Origin: Heterohyrax brucei
Taxonomy: Eukaryota > Chordata > Mammalia > Hyracoidea > Procaviidae
Direction of reading: 5' to 3'
Assembly (NCBI GenBank): GCA_028571685.1
Contig: CM053156.1
Coordinates: 84,261,049-84,325,048, forward strand
DNA: 64,000 bases
The position numbers and the translations under genes are program-made. Each line of letters starts with the position of its first letter. Within the stretch, counting starts at the first letter, position 1. Shown here piece after piece: positions 11,112 through 21,244 of the stretch. Under the pieces are notes generated by a model. The model was not told where the DNA came from and ran no database searches. It was given only the letters and a program-made list of their open reading frames with translations.

Positions 11112-11300
11112 TCTTATCCCAATTCTGTATTCAGTAGCTGGGTGACTTCAGGCAAGTTGCTTTGCTTGTGTAACCTCTCTGGGTTTGGTTTCCTCGTTTG
11201 CAAACTAGGAGTCATAAGGGTACTTACCACAGAGTGGTTGTGACAAGTAAATGTGTTTACGTGTGTGCCACGACTAGAGAGTGGCTGGCAGCATGGCATG
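11112..11300 (+). mobile_element. MIR
   Basis: Clear sense MIR: 'agctgggtgacttcaggcaa', 'taacctctctgggtttggtt', 'tcctcgtttgcaaactagga', 'gagtggttgtgacaagtaaa'. Confidence 0.88.
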
Positions 11301-11309
11301 TGAGCAGTC

Positions 11310-11480
11310 AAAAGCATACAGAGTTACAAGTAGACCTCTAGAATCACAAAAACCTGAGTTTGAATCCCAGTTTCACCACTTAACTAGTTGGACAATGATG
11401 GATAAATAATTTCTTGTTTCTGTAAAGTAACCTGCATCCCCGAGGGGTTACTGTAGGTAAATTGTTTAGCCTGATTCCTG
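11310..11480 (+). mobile_element. MIR, second copy
   Basis: A second sense MIR directly follows the first: 'aaaacctgagtttgaatccc', 'cagtttcaccacttaactag', 'aatttcttgtttctgtaaag'. The 3' part is weak. Confidence 0.7.
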
Positions 11481-11489
11481 CTACAAGTG

Positions 11490-12635
11490 AAAGCTTGGAA
11501 CAGAAACAATCACAGCCATTGTTGTTATTTTTCATTCTGGTTCAGACTGAAAGCGTGTGCTCTAATCATTTAGAGACATCAGAAGACCTTTGTCCTTCTT
11601 TCTTCACCACATGAATATTTTTTGTCAAACATTATTAAATTTCTCTGATTGCAGACCCTTTTAATCTTCTGGTTTTGTTCTGACAGAGGGCACCTGGGGT
11701 GGCCCCAGCCTCATCAAATTCCCAGCCAATTCAATTGCGTTGTAGGAAGATACAAGTTCTTGGAGCTAATCATCTTTTTGCTTCTGAATCAGTAAAAAGC
11801 ATTTGGACTTTAGTCTTTCAAAAGGTCTCTGAACTCCATTTGTTCCAAATAATACTTTATGAGAAAGATCCAAGTGCTAATTGAAAGCATTTCATTCCCT
11901 GTATATTAAATAAGTGGTCTGGAATTTCTCATGCACACTCGAAACTTCCAGCGCTACACACATTTTAAATAAGAACTCTAGCAAAGGGAAACAATTTCAG
12001 AAATTGGAAAGTTTAAAGAATTCATAGCTTTCCTCAAAACAAGACTGATTTGAATTATTTTTGAAACACAGCATTTACTAGAAAGTCTCTATAGAATTTT
12101 CCCATTCCATCACAGCTTTTCGGCCGCTGAGAAAGGTCTCCTTCATACTTCTAAACTATAGCCTGCAATAAATGCACAATTTTGACTTGAGACAGGTTTA
12201 TTATATGACCAATACCCCCAGATGTAAGCTTATAATTACACAGTAATAGTAATAGATCGTGAGATTGAGTACGTGTTCCAATGATGCACAAAAAATGTGA
12301 AAAGAGCCCAGTGTTAGGTGATCAAGTGTTTTTCCATCTGTTAAAGTGTTTGGGGTGCTATTTCATCCACACAAATTCCTATACGTGCATCTCTATTCTT
12401 CATCACGTTTTGTGACATCACCAAGCTGAATTCTCAAGCTGACCAAAATAAATCTTGGGCTTCCTGTGCTAATATATTTTTCAGCTTCAGGACTGGGGGT
12501 GGGGTGGGGAGGGAACTCTGATAAAATAGCCCCAAGGACTTCGAGAACTGCTATTGACTTACAAAGTCCAAGTCACAAAAATTGTACCAGAGCCGGACAC
12601 AATTCAACTCACATCCGTAGAGGAGTTATAAAGTG
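11490..12635. other. No gene or repeat recognised
   Basis: Unique-looking, AT-rich DNA without SINEs for more than 1 kb. A 61-codon frame at 11,699-11,884 has no motif. The region could hold a conserved non-coding element, but nothing decisive is visible. Confidence 0.4.
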
Positions 12636-12639
12636 CAGC

Positions 12640-12900
12640 AGAAGAGGAGTTCACCCTTCGTCGTCTGGCAAGCTGCTATCCATCCTCCAAGGAAACTCAG
12701 GTGTCCTCCCCTCTAGGAAGCCTTCTTTTAGCTCAGAATGGAAAAGGCCTAGCCTTTCCTCTGTTATCCCAAAGTACCCTGACAAAATCTCAACCATTTC
12801 ATCTATCCCATCTGGGCATAATTTTACTGTTTTTTTCATTACGCATTTGTATCCTAGATCTTTCAACATTTGGCTTGCAACATTACAAGTGTTCATGGAG
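12640..12900 (+). mobile_element. L2 3'-region fragment
   Basis: Segment 'atcctccaaggaaactcagg', 'tgtcctcccctctaggaagc', 'cttcttttagctcagaatgg' resembles the 'cctcctctgggaagccttcc' part of L2. It explains part of the 147-codon frame at 12,466-12,909, which I do not regard as a gene. Confidence 0.5.
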
Positions 12901-12904
12901 ATGC

Positions 12905-13220
12905 TGTAACAATACTGCACATGAAAAAAAATTTTAAGCAGTTTACCTTAAAAGGTAAGACCTATCGTGGTAAGATATGAGGAGGCCATGGAGGTATGGT
13001 ATCATGCTAAGGGCCAGGATATAAAGAAGAGCCAAATGTCTTCAAGGCACGGAATACGTAAAGGAGGGGCACAGGCTAGGCAGTACAACAGAACGTAGTG
13101 AGGACTTTGGCAAAACAAACTGAAAGATCCAGCAGGGTGGGGTAGATTTTCCTAATTTCTTCACAAGGTCATCTTCAAAACTGGCAGAATTTGGTCACTG
13201 TTTAAGCTAGGTTCTCTGGA
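12905..13220. other. No gene or repeat recognised
   Basis: Short unique stretch between the L2-like segment and the RTE copy. A sequence at 13,200-13,240 (gctaggttctctggagaagc) resembles the antisense end of a MaLR-type LTR but is too short to call. Confidence 0.35.
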
Positions 13221-13224
13221 GAAG

Positions 13225-15600
13225 CAAAGGCACATTCTGGTTGTATTCTTCCAAGACAATTTTGTTCATACTTCTGGAAGTCCATGGTTTATTCATGATT
13301 CTCTGCCAACACCCATAATTCAAAGGTATCAATTCCTCCTTGGTCTTCATTATTCACTGTCCAGCTTTTGCACGCACCTGAGGTAGCTGGGGTCAGATGC
13401 ACTTCAAGGTGACATCTTTGCTTTCTAACAGTTTAAAGAGGTCTTGCGCAGCAGATTTGTCCAATGTAATGCATCCTTTAATTTCTAGTCTGCTGCTTCA
13501 ATGGGGGTTAATTGTGGATATAAGTAAAATGAAATCCTTGACTAGTGTTTTCTCCAGTTATCATAATGTTGCTAATTGGTCCATACTGAAGACTATAGTC
13601 TTGATCTTCATCACTAAGTGCTTCAAGTCTTCTTTGCTGAAAGCAAATGAAGTTGTGTCATCTGCATATTGCCAGTTGTTAAGGAGTGTTCATCCATTCC
13701 TGATGCCACATCTTCTCATCTAGACCAGCTTCTCAGATCATGTGCTCAACATACAGACTAAATAAGTATAGTGAAATAATACAACCTTGACAAAAGCCTT
13801 TCCTAATTTTAAAATCCACAGTACACCCTTACTCTGTTCAAATGACTGTCTCTTATTCTAAACACGTGAGTACAACTAAGAGTTCTGGCATTACCATTCT
13901 TCATAAAGTTATCTATAATTTGTTAAGAGCCGCAGAGTCAAAGCTTTCGTGTAGTCAATAGAACACAATATTCTCTCTTTTCAGCCAACATCCATCTGAC
14001 ATCAGCAATGACAATACCTCCTTCCCCATTCTCTTTTGATTCTGGCTTGAATTTCTGGCAGCGTCCCCATCAACATACTGCAGCAACCACTTTTGAATGA
14101 CCTTCAGCAAAATTTTACTCGAATGTGAAATCAATATTATTAGATAATTTCTACATTCATTTGGATCATCTTTCTTGGAGACAGGCATAAATATGGATCT
14201 CTTCCAGTAAGTTGGCCAGGCAGCTATCTACTTTCCAAATTCCTTGGCATAGATGAGGAAGCACTTCTAGAGCTGGAATTTTGTTGTTGTTGAAATATCT
14301 CAGCTGGTATCCTGTCTGTTTCTGGAGGCGTGTTTTTTGCCAGTGCCTTGAGTGCACCTTGAACTTCTTCCTTCAGTTCCATCAGTTCTTAACCATGTGC
14401 TACCTCCAGAAATGGTTGAACATCAAACTCTTTTTAGTACAGTGACTGTACGTTCTTTCCATCTTGTCTTGATGCTTCTATGTCATTTAATATTTTACAT
14501 GAGGAATCCTTCAAAAATACTGTAACTTGAGGCTTGAATATTGTCTTTACCTTTTTCAGTTTGAGAAATGAAAGCACGTTCTTTCGTCTGGTTTTCTAAA
14601 TCCAGGTCTTTGCATATTTCATCATAATACTTTGTCTTTCTGAATACTTTAATTTGCCCTTTTGAAATCTTCTGTTCAGCTCTTTTACTTCATCGTTTCT
14701 CCTTTCAATTTAATTTCTCTGTATTTAAGAGCAAATTTCAGAAATTTTACTTTCTTTTCAATGACCTTTTGCTCTCTTTGTGTATGACGTCATTCCACAA
14801 CTCATCTAGTCATGGGTTGTGTGTGCTGATTGAGTCAAGTCCATTCTTGAGACAATCTCTCAATTCAGGTGGGATATACTCAAGGGTGTACTTTGGCTCT
14901 CGGGGACTTATTCTAATTTTCTTCAGCTTCAACTTGAGCTTATATATGGGCAATTGATGTTTTGTGCCACACTGAGCCCCTGGCTGTGTTCTGACTGATG
15001 ATACTGAGATTTTCCAGCATCTCTTTCCATAGATGTAGTTGATTTGATTCCTACATATACCATCTAGTGAATTCCACCTATATATGAGTTGTCTGTCATT
15101 TCTTTTGTTGAGAACAGTTGTTTCTAGTGAATACAACATTGGTCCTGCAAAATTCTTTCATCTTATCTCCCGCATCATTTCTATCACTAAGGCTATGTTT
15201 TCCAACTACAGATTCTTCTTGTTTCCAACTTTCACATTTCAATCCCCGGTAATTTTCAATGCACGTTGGTTGCATGTTTGACAAATTTCGGACTGCAGAA
15301 GCCGATAAAAATCTTCAGTTTCTTCATCTTTGTCCTTAGCGGTTGGTGCATAAATTTGAATAATAGTCATATTAACTAGTGTTCCTCATAGGCATACAGA
15401 TATTCTCTTATCACTGGTAACGCTGCATTTTGGATTGATCTTGAAATGTTCCTTTCGAGGATGAATGCAATATCATTCCTCTTCAATCTGTCTTTCCTGG
15501 CACAGTAGACTACATGATTGTCTGAGTCAAAACGGCCAATGTAAGTCCATTTCACCTCTCTAATGCCTAGAATATCTATCTTCAAATGTTCAATTTCATT
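13225..15600 (-). mobile_element. RTE/BovB-type LINE, long decayed copy
   Basis: About 2.4 kb of an RTE-clade LINE, minus-strand sense, right to left. At 15,376-15,585 the frame reads an apurinic-type endonuclease piece (DILGIREVKWT, then RNDIAFIL). At 14,166-14,357 and 13,955-14,188 it reads reverse-transcriptase pieces (LEEIHIYACLQ; DDPNECRNYLIILISHSSKI; LLKVIQKWLLQY). The RT frame shifts near 14,170-14,190 and stops occur elsewhere, so it is dead. The 13,380-13,500 end aligns with the RTE at 39,040-39,160. The terminal 3' end is missing. Its encoded enzymes would have performed target-primed reverse transcription. Confidence 0.9.
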
Positions 15601-15602
15601 TT

Positions 15603-15732
15603 TGACTCATAGAAATCCTGTAAGACAGAACAGAACTGCCCCCATAGGGTTTCCAGGGAGTGGCTAGTGGAGGCAAACTGCCAGGCTTGTGGTTAGCAGC
15701 CAAACTCTTAAGCACTGCACCACCGGTGCTCC
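15603..15732 (-). mobile_element. AfroSINE, short form, tail trimmed
   Basis: Antisense copy starting inside the tail (gactcatagaaatcctgtaa) and ending 'tgcaccaccggtgctcc'. It abuts the 5' side of the RTE copy. Confidence 0.85.
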
Positions 15733-15796
15733 ACACTACTCATAAGGCGACATCACATCACCTGAAGGTAGACTGTGAGAAGTTGGGCATGCATAG

Positions 15797-16013
15797 TATA
15801 AGCTCTAAAACAACCAAAAAAAAAAAAAAAAAAAAACACCAAACCCACAGCTGTCAAGTCTATTCTGACTCATAATGACCTTATAGGCCAGAGCAGAACT
15901 GCTCCCTAGAGTTTCCAAGGAGTGCCTGGAGGATTTGAACTGCTGACCATTGGGTTAACAGATGTAGCACTTAATCACTACACCACCAGTGTTTCTATAA
16001 GCCCTAAAGCAAC
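15797..16013 (-). mobile_element. AfroSINE, short form, with tail and 18-bp target duplication
   Basis: The SINE body is 15,838-15,996, preceded by about 22 adenines (15,815-15,836). Flanks duplicate the target: tataagctctaaaacaac at 15,797-15,814 and tataagccctaaagcaac at 15,996-16,013, two mismatches. An A-run on this side of an antisense copy is unusual, because its sense-strand tail would read as T. Confidence 0.92.
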
Positions 16014-16076
16014 TTCTAATTTAATAAAAGAAAGACTTATAGATATTAAAACAGCAAAGAAGATAAAATAAAATTA

Positions 16077-16235
16077 TACACCCACTGCCACCGAGTCGGG
16101 TCTGACTCATAGTGACCCTATATAGGTCAGAGTAGAACTGCCCCATAGAGTTTCCAAGGACAGCCTGGTGGATTTGAACCGCCAACCTTTTGGCTAGCAG
16201 ATGTAGCACTTAACCTCTATGCTTCCAGGGTTTCA
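16077..16235 (-). mobile_element. AfroSINE, short form
   Basis: Full-length antisense copy from 'acccactgccaccgagtcgg' to 'atgcttccagggtttca'. One of the better preserved copies, with CpG still present in 'accgagtcggg'. Confidence 0.93.
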
Positions 16236-16370
16236 TATTCAATTAGTCTGAAATAAAGCATAAAAAGAAGAAAAAGAAACAAAGGACAAATAGGAAACAA
16301 ACAGCAAGATAACAGCCTGCCCATATCAGTAACTGCCAAGGGCAAAATTAGGATTAAACCTGGGTAGTCT

Positions 16371-16517
16371 GGAGCCCTGGTGACACAGTGATTAAGAGTT
16401 CAGCTTCTAACCAAAGATCAGCAGTTTGAATCCATCAGCTTGAGAACACTATGAGACAGTTCTACTCTGTCCTATTGGGTTTCTATGAATTGGAGTTGAG
16501 TTGCTGGAGTGGGTTTT
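16371..16517 (+). mobile_element. AfroSINE, short form
   Basis: Sense copy from 'ggagccctggtgacacagtg' to 'ttgctggagtgggttt'. The junction is 'atccatcagcttgagaacac'. Confidence 0.9.
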
Positions 16518-17080
16518 GCAAGCGTACTTGAGCCAGGAACCTCTGGGTGGGCAACTGCAGTTTTTGGTTTTTTTTTTAAATCCCTCGTGCCCATTTCCAC
16601 GTTCTTAACCACTGGCAGGGAGAGGCTTGAAGACGCAGTCCACAAAATAGCTGAAGTCAGGCAAGCAAATGGAATTCTCACATCAATAGGGTTCTGTGCT
16701 TTTTTCTTGAAGGAAGGATTGAGCAGGAGAGAAAAACCCAGTTCTTATGGCCGGCTTGGACATTTGTGGAGAGGTGCTGACTAGCGATTTAGGCTTTCAT
16801 TTATTTTTTAATTGTAATTAGGTTCCATTACTTCTAGAAAATCTGTCTCCATTCCAGCCTGTCTTCCTTTTCTCTCACTCAGGCCAACCCCTGCACTCCA
16901 AAGTTCCTGTGCTAACCAGTATCACAGCCTTTACCCCAGAATGCTGGAATGATTGTTCTTTCTTCTTTTGCTAGTCCTCCAAGGCAAACAAGAGTAAAGC
17001 TAGTCTTCTATAGCACTGGCTCTGTACGTCAGCCATTATTCTAAGTTTGTCACATGTATGAACTCATAATATTCTCCTGA

Positions 17081-17222
17081 GTCTGTGATAAAGCGTTTGG
17101 CTGCCAATCAGTGGGTCAGCAGTTCAAATCCACCAGCTTCTCCTCAGAAACTCTATGAGCCAGTTCCACTGTGTCCTATAGGGTTGCTATGAGTCAGAGT
17201 AGACTCCACAACAGTGGTTTTT
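17081..17222 (+). mobile_element. AfroSINE, short form
   Basis: Sense copy lacking the first bases of the head ('gataaagcgtttggctgcca'), ending 'cacaacagtggtttt'. Followed 16 bp later by a second sense copy. Confidence 0.88.
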
Positions 17223-17238
17223 ATTGTTGGTTGGTTTG

Positions 17239-17390
17239 TGATTGCATTCAACTACTAACCTAAAGGCTGACGCTTCAAACCTTCCCAGTGGTGCCATGGA
17301 GGAAAGGCCTGGAAAACTCTGTGGAGCAGTTCTACTCTGTAACACATGGGGTTGATAGAAGTTGAAACTGAATCAATGACACTCAACAAC
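17239..17390 (+). mobile_element. AfroSINE, variant
   Basis: Variant body 'tgccatggaggaaaggcctg' then 'actctgtggagcagttctac', tail 'gttgaaactgaatcaatgac'. The head starts at 'tgcattcaactactaaccta'. Confidence 0.82.
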
Positions 17391-17451
17391 AGCACACAGT
17401 AGGTACTCAATGAATGCTTGCTGAACTGAACTAAGAGTCCCTGAAAATAGA

Positions 17452-17930
17452 TGTCATGGATTGAATTGTGTTTCCCCAAAAATCTGTGTAGCAATTCAGT
17501 TAGGCCTTGATTTCTAGTGTTGTGTGATGTCCTCTCTGTTGTAAATCCTGCCTCTGTGATGTTAATGAAGGTAGGTAGGCTGCAGCAGAATTGGTGGGGT
17601 AAGACTTCACCATGTGCCATTGTATCATGGCTTAGAGCAGCCTCTTGGAATAGGGAAGAAATGGAGGCCTCATACCACCAGAAGCAGTGCTGGAAGCTGA
17701 GCTTGGACTTTAGAAATGACTGGGGTCGCTGCACCTCAGAAGCTTCTAGTCCAGGGGAAGATTGATGACAAGGACCTTCGCCCAGAGCCAGCAGAGAAAG
17801 TTTCCCCCTGGAGCTGACACTCCGAATTTGGACTTTCAGCCCACTGAAATAGATGATGAAATAGAATTTCTCTTTTTGAATCCATCCACTTGTGGTATCT
17901 CTGTTAAAGCAGCACTGGATGGCTAAGACA
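17452..17930 (+). mobile_element. MaLR-like solo LTR, near full length
   Basis: A 479-bp LTR from 'tgtcatggattgaattgtgt' to 'gatggctaagaca' (TG...CA ends). Internal landmarks are 'ttggaatagggaagaaatgg', 'gatgacaaggaccttcgccc', 'ttggactttcagcccactga' and 'ccacttgtggtatctctgtt'. Flanks ataga/atggg are a weak 5-bp duplication. The 245-codon minus-strand frame here is its shadow. The family is not named with certainty; it resembles the ERVL-MaLR MLT1/MST group. Confidence 0.75.
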
Positions 17931-17934
17931 ATGG

Positions 17935-18760
17935 GGGTAGCGTTATTACTGTGAGCCCACCAGGAGAACCGGCTTCTAGACACACAGCCCATTCACTAGA
18001 GCAGAGCATGGGGCTGCCGTAATGGAAAGATAAGAGAAACAGGAAATTAAATATTGATGAACATTCACAAGAGAAATGTTGGGGTTCGGAGAGAATGTGA
18101 GGTTTCAGGGCAAAGGTTTTACTTCGCTGATCGTCCCCAGATTTCCCTTCCCCCTGAAGGGGGTCTCTGTAGCTGAGAAAAATGCATGCTTTATTTAAAG
18201 CCCAGTCTCTGTGTGCTGGCCCGAGCACTAATTCCCTCATTACATTCCAAGCTTCTTTTTAATCATGGTCTGGATAGATGTGTGAAATTCCTCATTTAGG
18301 TCACAGGCTGGACCTGCTCTCATGATAAGAAAATTTGCCAAGATCTATGAAGGAGTTCCAGTCTGGAAGTAGCACACAGGCTTACTTTTTTGTTCCTTTG
18401 TAATTGAAATCCATCAATTAGATACTATTAAAGAGCCCAATGCAAATTGCAAAAATTCAGTCTCTAGGAAATGAGCCTTTGCCTGTTTAAAAAAAGAAGA
18501 AGAAAAACCTCTAACTTTAATATTGCTGCTTTTTATTATAATGACCCGGGCTTAGCTTCAAGATGCCACTGGCTGCATTATTCAAAAGCAATGTGCAGAA
18601 GGGGTATGATCTCTGGTTTACATCTTTTCAAGCCCAGGGAATCCTAAGTAACATGAAACTAATATAGAGATGGGTAGACTGGAAACTTTGTCCTGCTGTC
18701 TACTCCAGATTCAAGTTCCACCCTGAGGCAAAGCTGTTTATTCTTATCACATACAATCTC
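17935..18760. other. Repeat-poor block
   Basis: About 800 bp without a recognised transposon. At 18,390-18,480 it holds 'ctttgtaattgaaatccatc', 'aattagatactattaaagag' and 'caatgcaaattgc', clustered homeodomain-like and octamer-like words of the kind found in conserved non-coding elements. This is inference from composition only. Confidence 0.35.
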
Positions 18761-18824
18761 GGTTAGCAGGCTCTGGATATTTTCATATTCTTCCCGCTAC
18801 CTCTTCCATTACCACCAAGCAGCA

Positions 18825-19075
18825 GCATCCAGCTACGCCAAACCCTCCTAGAGGCTCCGCCCAACAAGACTGTCAGTGGTTTCAGCAACAAGGGTGCAGA
18901 AATCCAACGGACAAACCAACCACCCAACCAACAGCCAAGCAGCAAAGCCAGGCACAGCTTCAGCATCAAAAAGGCTGGATCCGCCCACAGCTACGTCACC
19001 ACGTGCTTTCCCACAATGCAGTGCGGCACCCGAGCCATCGCGAGATTTGGCCGCCTGGGCGTTGAAATGGTCAGG
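18825..19075. promoter_or_regulatory. CpG-rich, promoter-like patch
   Basis: About a dozen CpGs in 250 bp, far above the flanks. Visible words include 'ctccgcccaac', 'ggatccgccc' (GC-box-like), 'ctacgtcac' (CRE-like), 'cacgtg' (E-box), 'cacaatgcagtgcgg' and 'catcgcgaga' (like the TCTCGCGAGA element). No transcript, TATA box or first exon can be demonstrated. A 68-codon frame on the minus strand (18,763-18,969) overlaps, leucine-rich, unrecognised. Confidence 0.35.
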
Positions 19076-19079
19076 GGTG

Positions 19080-19835
19080 CAGGTGTTCTAATGCAATTAT
19101 GTCTCATTTATTTTGTGCCTGGTTTCCACTCATTAGAGCTGAGGTTCTCTAAGCCCCCAAAGACAGGGGATTATTTTAGCTAGTTATAATTTCTATAAAT
19201 GTCTCCTCTGAACATATGGTGGAACACCGGAGAAATGGAACTATTTAAAACCTGCTCGTTGGTTTTCAGCTGGTGAGTTTTCTTCTTGATTAAAGGGTTC
19301 ATTTCATTCGGGGCTTGTGACTCAACTTGAAAGATTTCCATGTTCCAGGTACTAAAGCAGACAATTCAAGCGTGCAAACAGTAGGATATCTGGTAGCCAT
19401 CAGTAACTACTGAAATGAGAAGGCTGGCACAAAGGAGGCCAAGGATGCCCGACTATGATCCCTTTGCAGAGCAAGGGAAGGTTTCCTGCCCGAGAGAGTT
19501 GTGGGATATCCCGGAAGGCATCATTCTGTCAGAGGCACTGTTGTCTCCATGTCTGACATAGCGGCTATGTAAAACGGGGAAAGGCTGCTTTCAAAAGCCA
19601 AGAGATGACACTGTGGTGCAACCCAAGAGAACATAGGCTCCGAGACTCTTCTAGGACTCTTGCAGTTGAGGGGTAGTGATCAGTACTACCTCTTGTCCCT
19701 ACTGCTGGCCTTCCTCTGTCCCCTCCATCTTTTCCTCCTCTTCTCTTATTCCACACTCCCATTTCCTGTTTTCTCAACCTCTTCCCTCCCCATTTCTTCT
19801 CTTCTCCTCTTGACTTTCTCATTTATTTAAAAAAA
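19080..19835. other. Unique DNA with pyrimidine-rich end
   Basis: No transposon is recognised from 19,080 to 19,690. From 19,700 to 19,820 the plus strand is strongly pyrimidine-rich (cttttcctcctcttctctta). The 85-codon minus-strand frame there is compositional. Confidence 0.45.
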
Positions 19836-19839
19836 AAAA

Positions 19840-20157
19840 TCCATTGCAGTCAAGTTGATAACTCACATACACCCAGCAGGACACAGTGGAATTGCCCCCA
19901 GAGTTACCAAGGGAGTTTGGTGGATGTGAATTGCAGGCTTTTTCATTAGCAGCAGAAACCTTGGTATGATAGTGGCTAAATGCTACTTCTGCTGACCAAA
20001 ACGTTGGCAGTTCAGATCCTCCAGGCACTTCTCGGAACTTCTATGGGGCCATTCTGCTCTGACCTACACAGTCACTGTGAGTCGGAAGCGACCTGATGGC
20101 AGTGTCTTTGTCTTGGTTAGCAGCTGTAGCACCTAACCACTAGCCACCAGAGTTTCG
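19840..20157 (-). mobile_element. AfroSINE short form, split by another SINE
   Basis: Left half 19,840-19,955 (tccattgcagtcaagttgat ... ttgcaggctttttcattagc) and right half 20,113-20,157 (ggttagcagctgtagcacct ... ccaccagagtttc) together make one antisense SINE. The gap is filled by a sense SINE. Confidence 0.85.
19956..20112 (+). mobile_element. AfroSINE, short form, inserted in a SINE
   Basis: Sense copy from 'aaaccttggtatgatagtgg' to 'cgacctgatggcagtg'. The host's 'ctttttcattagcagcag' (19,938-19,955) is repeated as 'ctttgtcttggttagcagct' (20,106-20,125), the expected target-site duplication. Confidence 0.85.
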
Positions 20158-20201
20158 TATCCTTTGCTCAGCACCTACAGTATGCTAGGAACCCTTGAGC
20201 T

Positions 20202-20250
20202 GGAGTCCCTGTGTAGTGCAAAGGGTTCATGTTCTCTGCTGCTAACAACT
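20202..20250 (+). mobile_element. AfroSINE head fragment
   Basis: Only the head 'ggagtccctgtgtagtgcaa' plus 'ctctgctgctaacaac' is present. Confidence 0.6.
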
Positions 20251-20311
20251 TTTCTACATTTTCCACAAAACCAAACTCTGCCAAGCTAGCAGAGTCTATT
20301 TTCATTGTCGT

Positions 20312-20485
20312 CTGCTGTGTGTTGTCCATTTTATTCCAACTCATAGCCACTCTCTAGAACAGAGTAGGACTGACTCATAGGGTTTCCTAGGCTGTAGTCT
20401 TTATGTGAGCAGATCTCCAGATCTTTTCTCCCTTGGAGGAACTAGCGGTTTGAATTCCAGTGGAGGCCTGGTGGTGCATGGGCTG
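20312..20485 (-). mobile_element. AfroSINE, long form, head-truncated
   Basis: Antisense tail 'gttgtccattttattccaac', body 'gtttcctaggctgtagtctt' and 'ttatgtgagcagatctccag'. It stops in 'aactagcggtttgaattcca'. A sense head fragment (aggcctggtggtgcatgggc) follows at 20,464-20,485. Confidence 0.75.
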
Positions 20486-20496
20486 TTTTCATTAAA

Positions 20497-20639
20497 AACA
20501 AAAACCCTGTTGACATTGAGTCCATTCTGACTCTTAGTGACCCTATAGGATAGAGGTTCTAAGGAGTACCTGGTGGATTTGAACTGCTGACCTTTTGGTT
20601 AGCAGCTGTGGCACTTAACCACTAAGCCGTCAGGTGTCC
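20497..20639 (-). mobile_element. AfroSINE, short form
   Basis: Antisense copy from 'caaaaaccctgttgacattg' to 'actaagccgtcaggtgtcc', with a small deletion before 'gttctaaggagtacctggtg'. Confidence 0.9.
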
Positions 20640-20659
20640 AGTGGGTCATTTATGAGTCA

Positions 20660-20715
20660 TCTCTTACTAATTAAGACATGTTTTGAGGGGACACAATTCA
20701 ATCCATAAGAGAGGG
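20660..20715 (-). mobile_element. MaLR-like LTR end fragment
   Basis: Contains 'ttttgaggggacacaattca' and 'atccataag', the antisense version of the 'ggattgaattgtgtcccc' LTR start seen at 17,452. Only about 50 bp remains. Confidence 0.6.
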
Positions 20716-20881
20716 CATCTTTAAATTTGGAATATCTGAAATTAGGACCTTCTTAGTCCAACTGCGTGTAGTTAACATATCTCAGCTGCCTGTGAAGACA
20801 GAGAGACCAGCAACGCCCACCCCCTCACACACACGCCTCTCTGTATGTACACAATAAATGGCATCGGGATGCTGAACAGAG

Positions 20882-21240
20882 CCTTGGTAAGTACAGTGGC
20901 TCAGTGCTCAGCGGCTAGCCAAAAGATCAGCAGTTCAAACGCACCAGCAGCTCCACAGCTGGCAATCTGATGTAGTCGTCTGATTTTGTGATGATCAAAA
21001 ACCAAAACCAAAGCCACTGCCGGTGAGCCAATTCCAGTTCATAGCAACCCTACAGAACTGCTCCATAGAGTTTCCAAGGAGCATCTGCCGGATTTGAAGT
21101 GCTGACCTTCTGGTGAGCAGATGTAGTATTTAACCACTACACCACCAGGTTTCCAGATAATGACGTAGAAAATTCAGTGGGACAGTTCTACTCTGTCTTA
21201 CAGGACCCCTATCAGTTGGGACACGGAGTTGCCTTTAATG
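20882..21240 (+). mobile_element. AfroSINE long form, split by another SINE
   Basis: Head and middle at 20,882-20,995 (cttggtaagtacagtggctc; gcagttcaaacgcaccagca), body and tail at 21,155-21,240 (gtgggacagttctactctgt). The antisense SINE between them is the younger one. Confidence 0.8.
20996..21154 (-). mobile_element. AfroSINE, short form, inserted in a SINE
   Basis: Complete antisense copy from 'aaaaccaaaaccaaagccac' to 'acaccaccaggtttcc', interrupting the sense copy. The target duplication is not clean. Confidence 0.88.
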
Positions 21241-21244
21241 TGTG

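Noticed and set aside
12466..12909. 147-codon plus-strand open frame
   Set aside because: Partly L2-like sequence, overlapped by a minus-strand frame; low complexity of hydroxyl residues and no domain or splice context.
17255..17992. 245-codon minus-strand open frame, the longest in the window
   Set aside because: It is the antisense of a MaLR-like LTR and a SINE. The same words recur at 28.7, 56.9 and 60 kb, and no protein motif is present.
19044..19085. Possible GAPDH processed pseudogene (gatttggccgcctgggcg)
   Set aside because: Only about 25 bases resemble the start of the GAPDH coding region. Neither the upstream nor downstream sequence continues the match.
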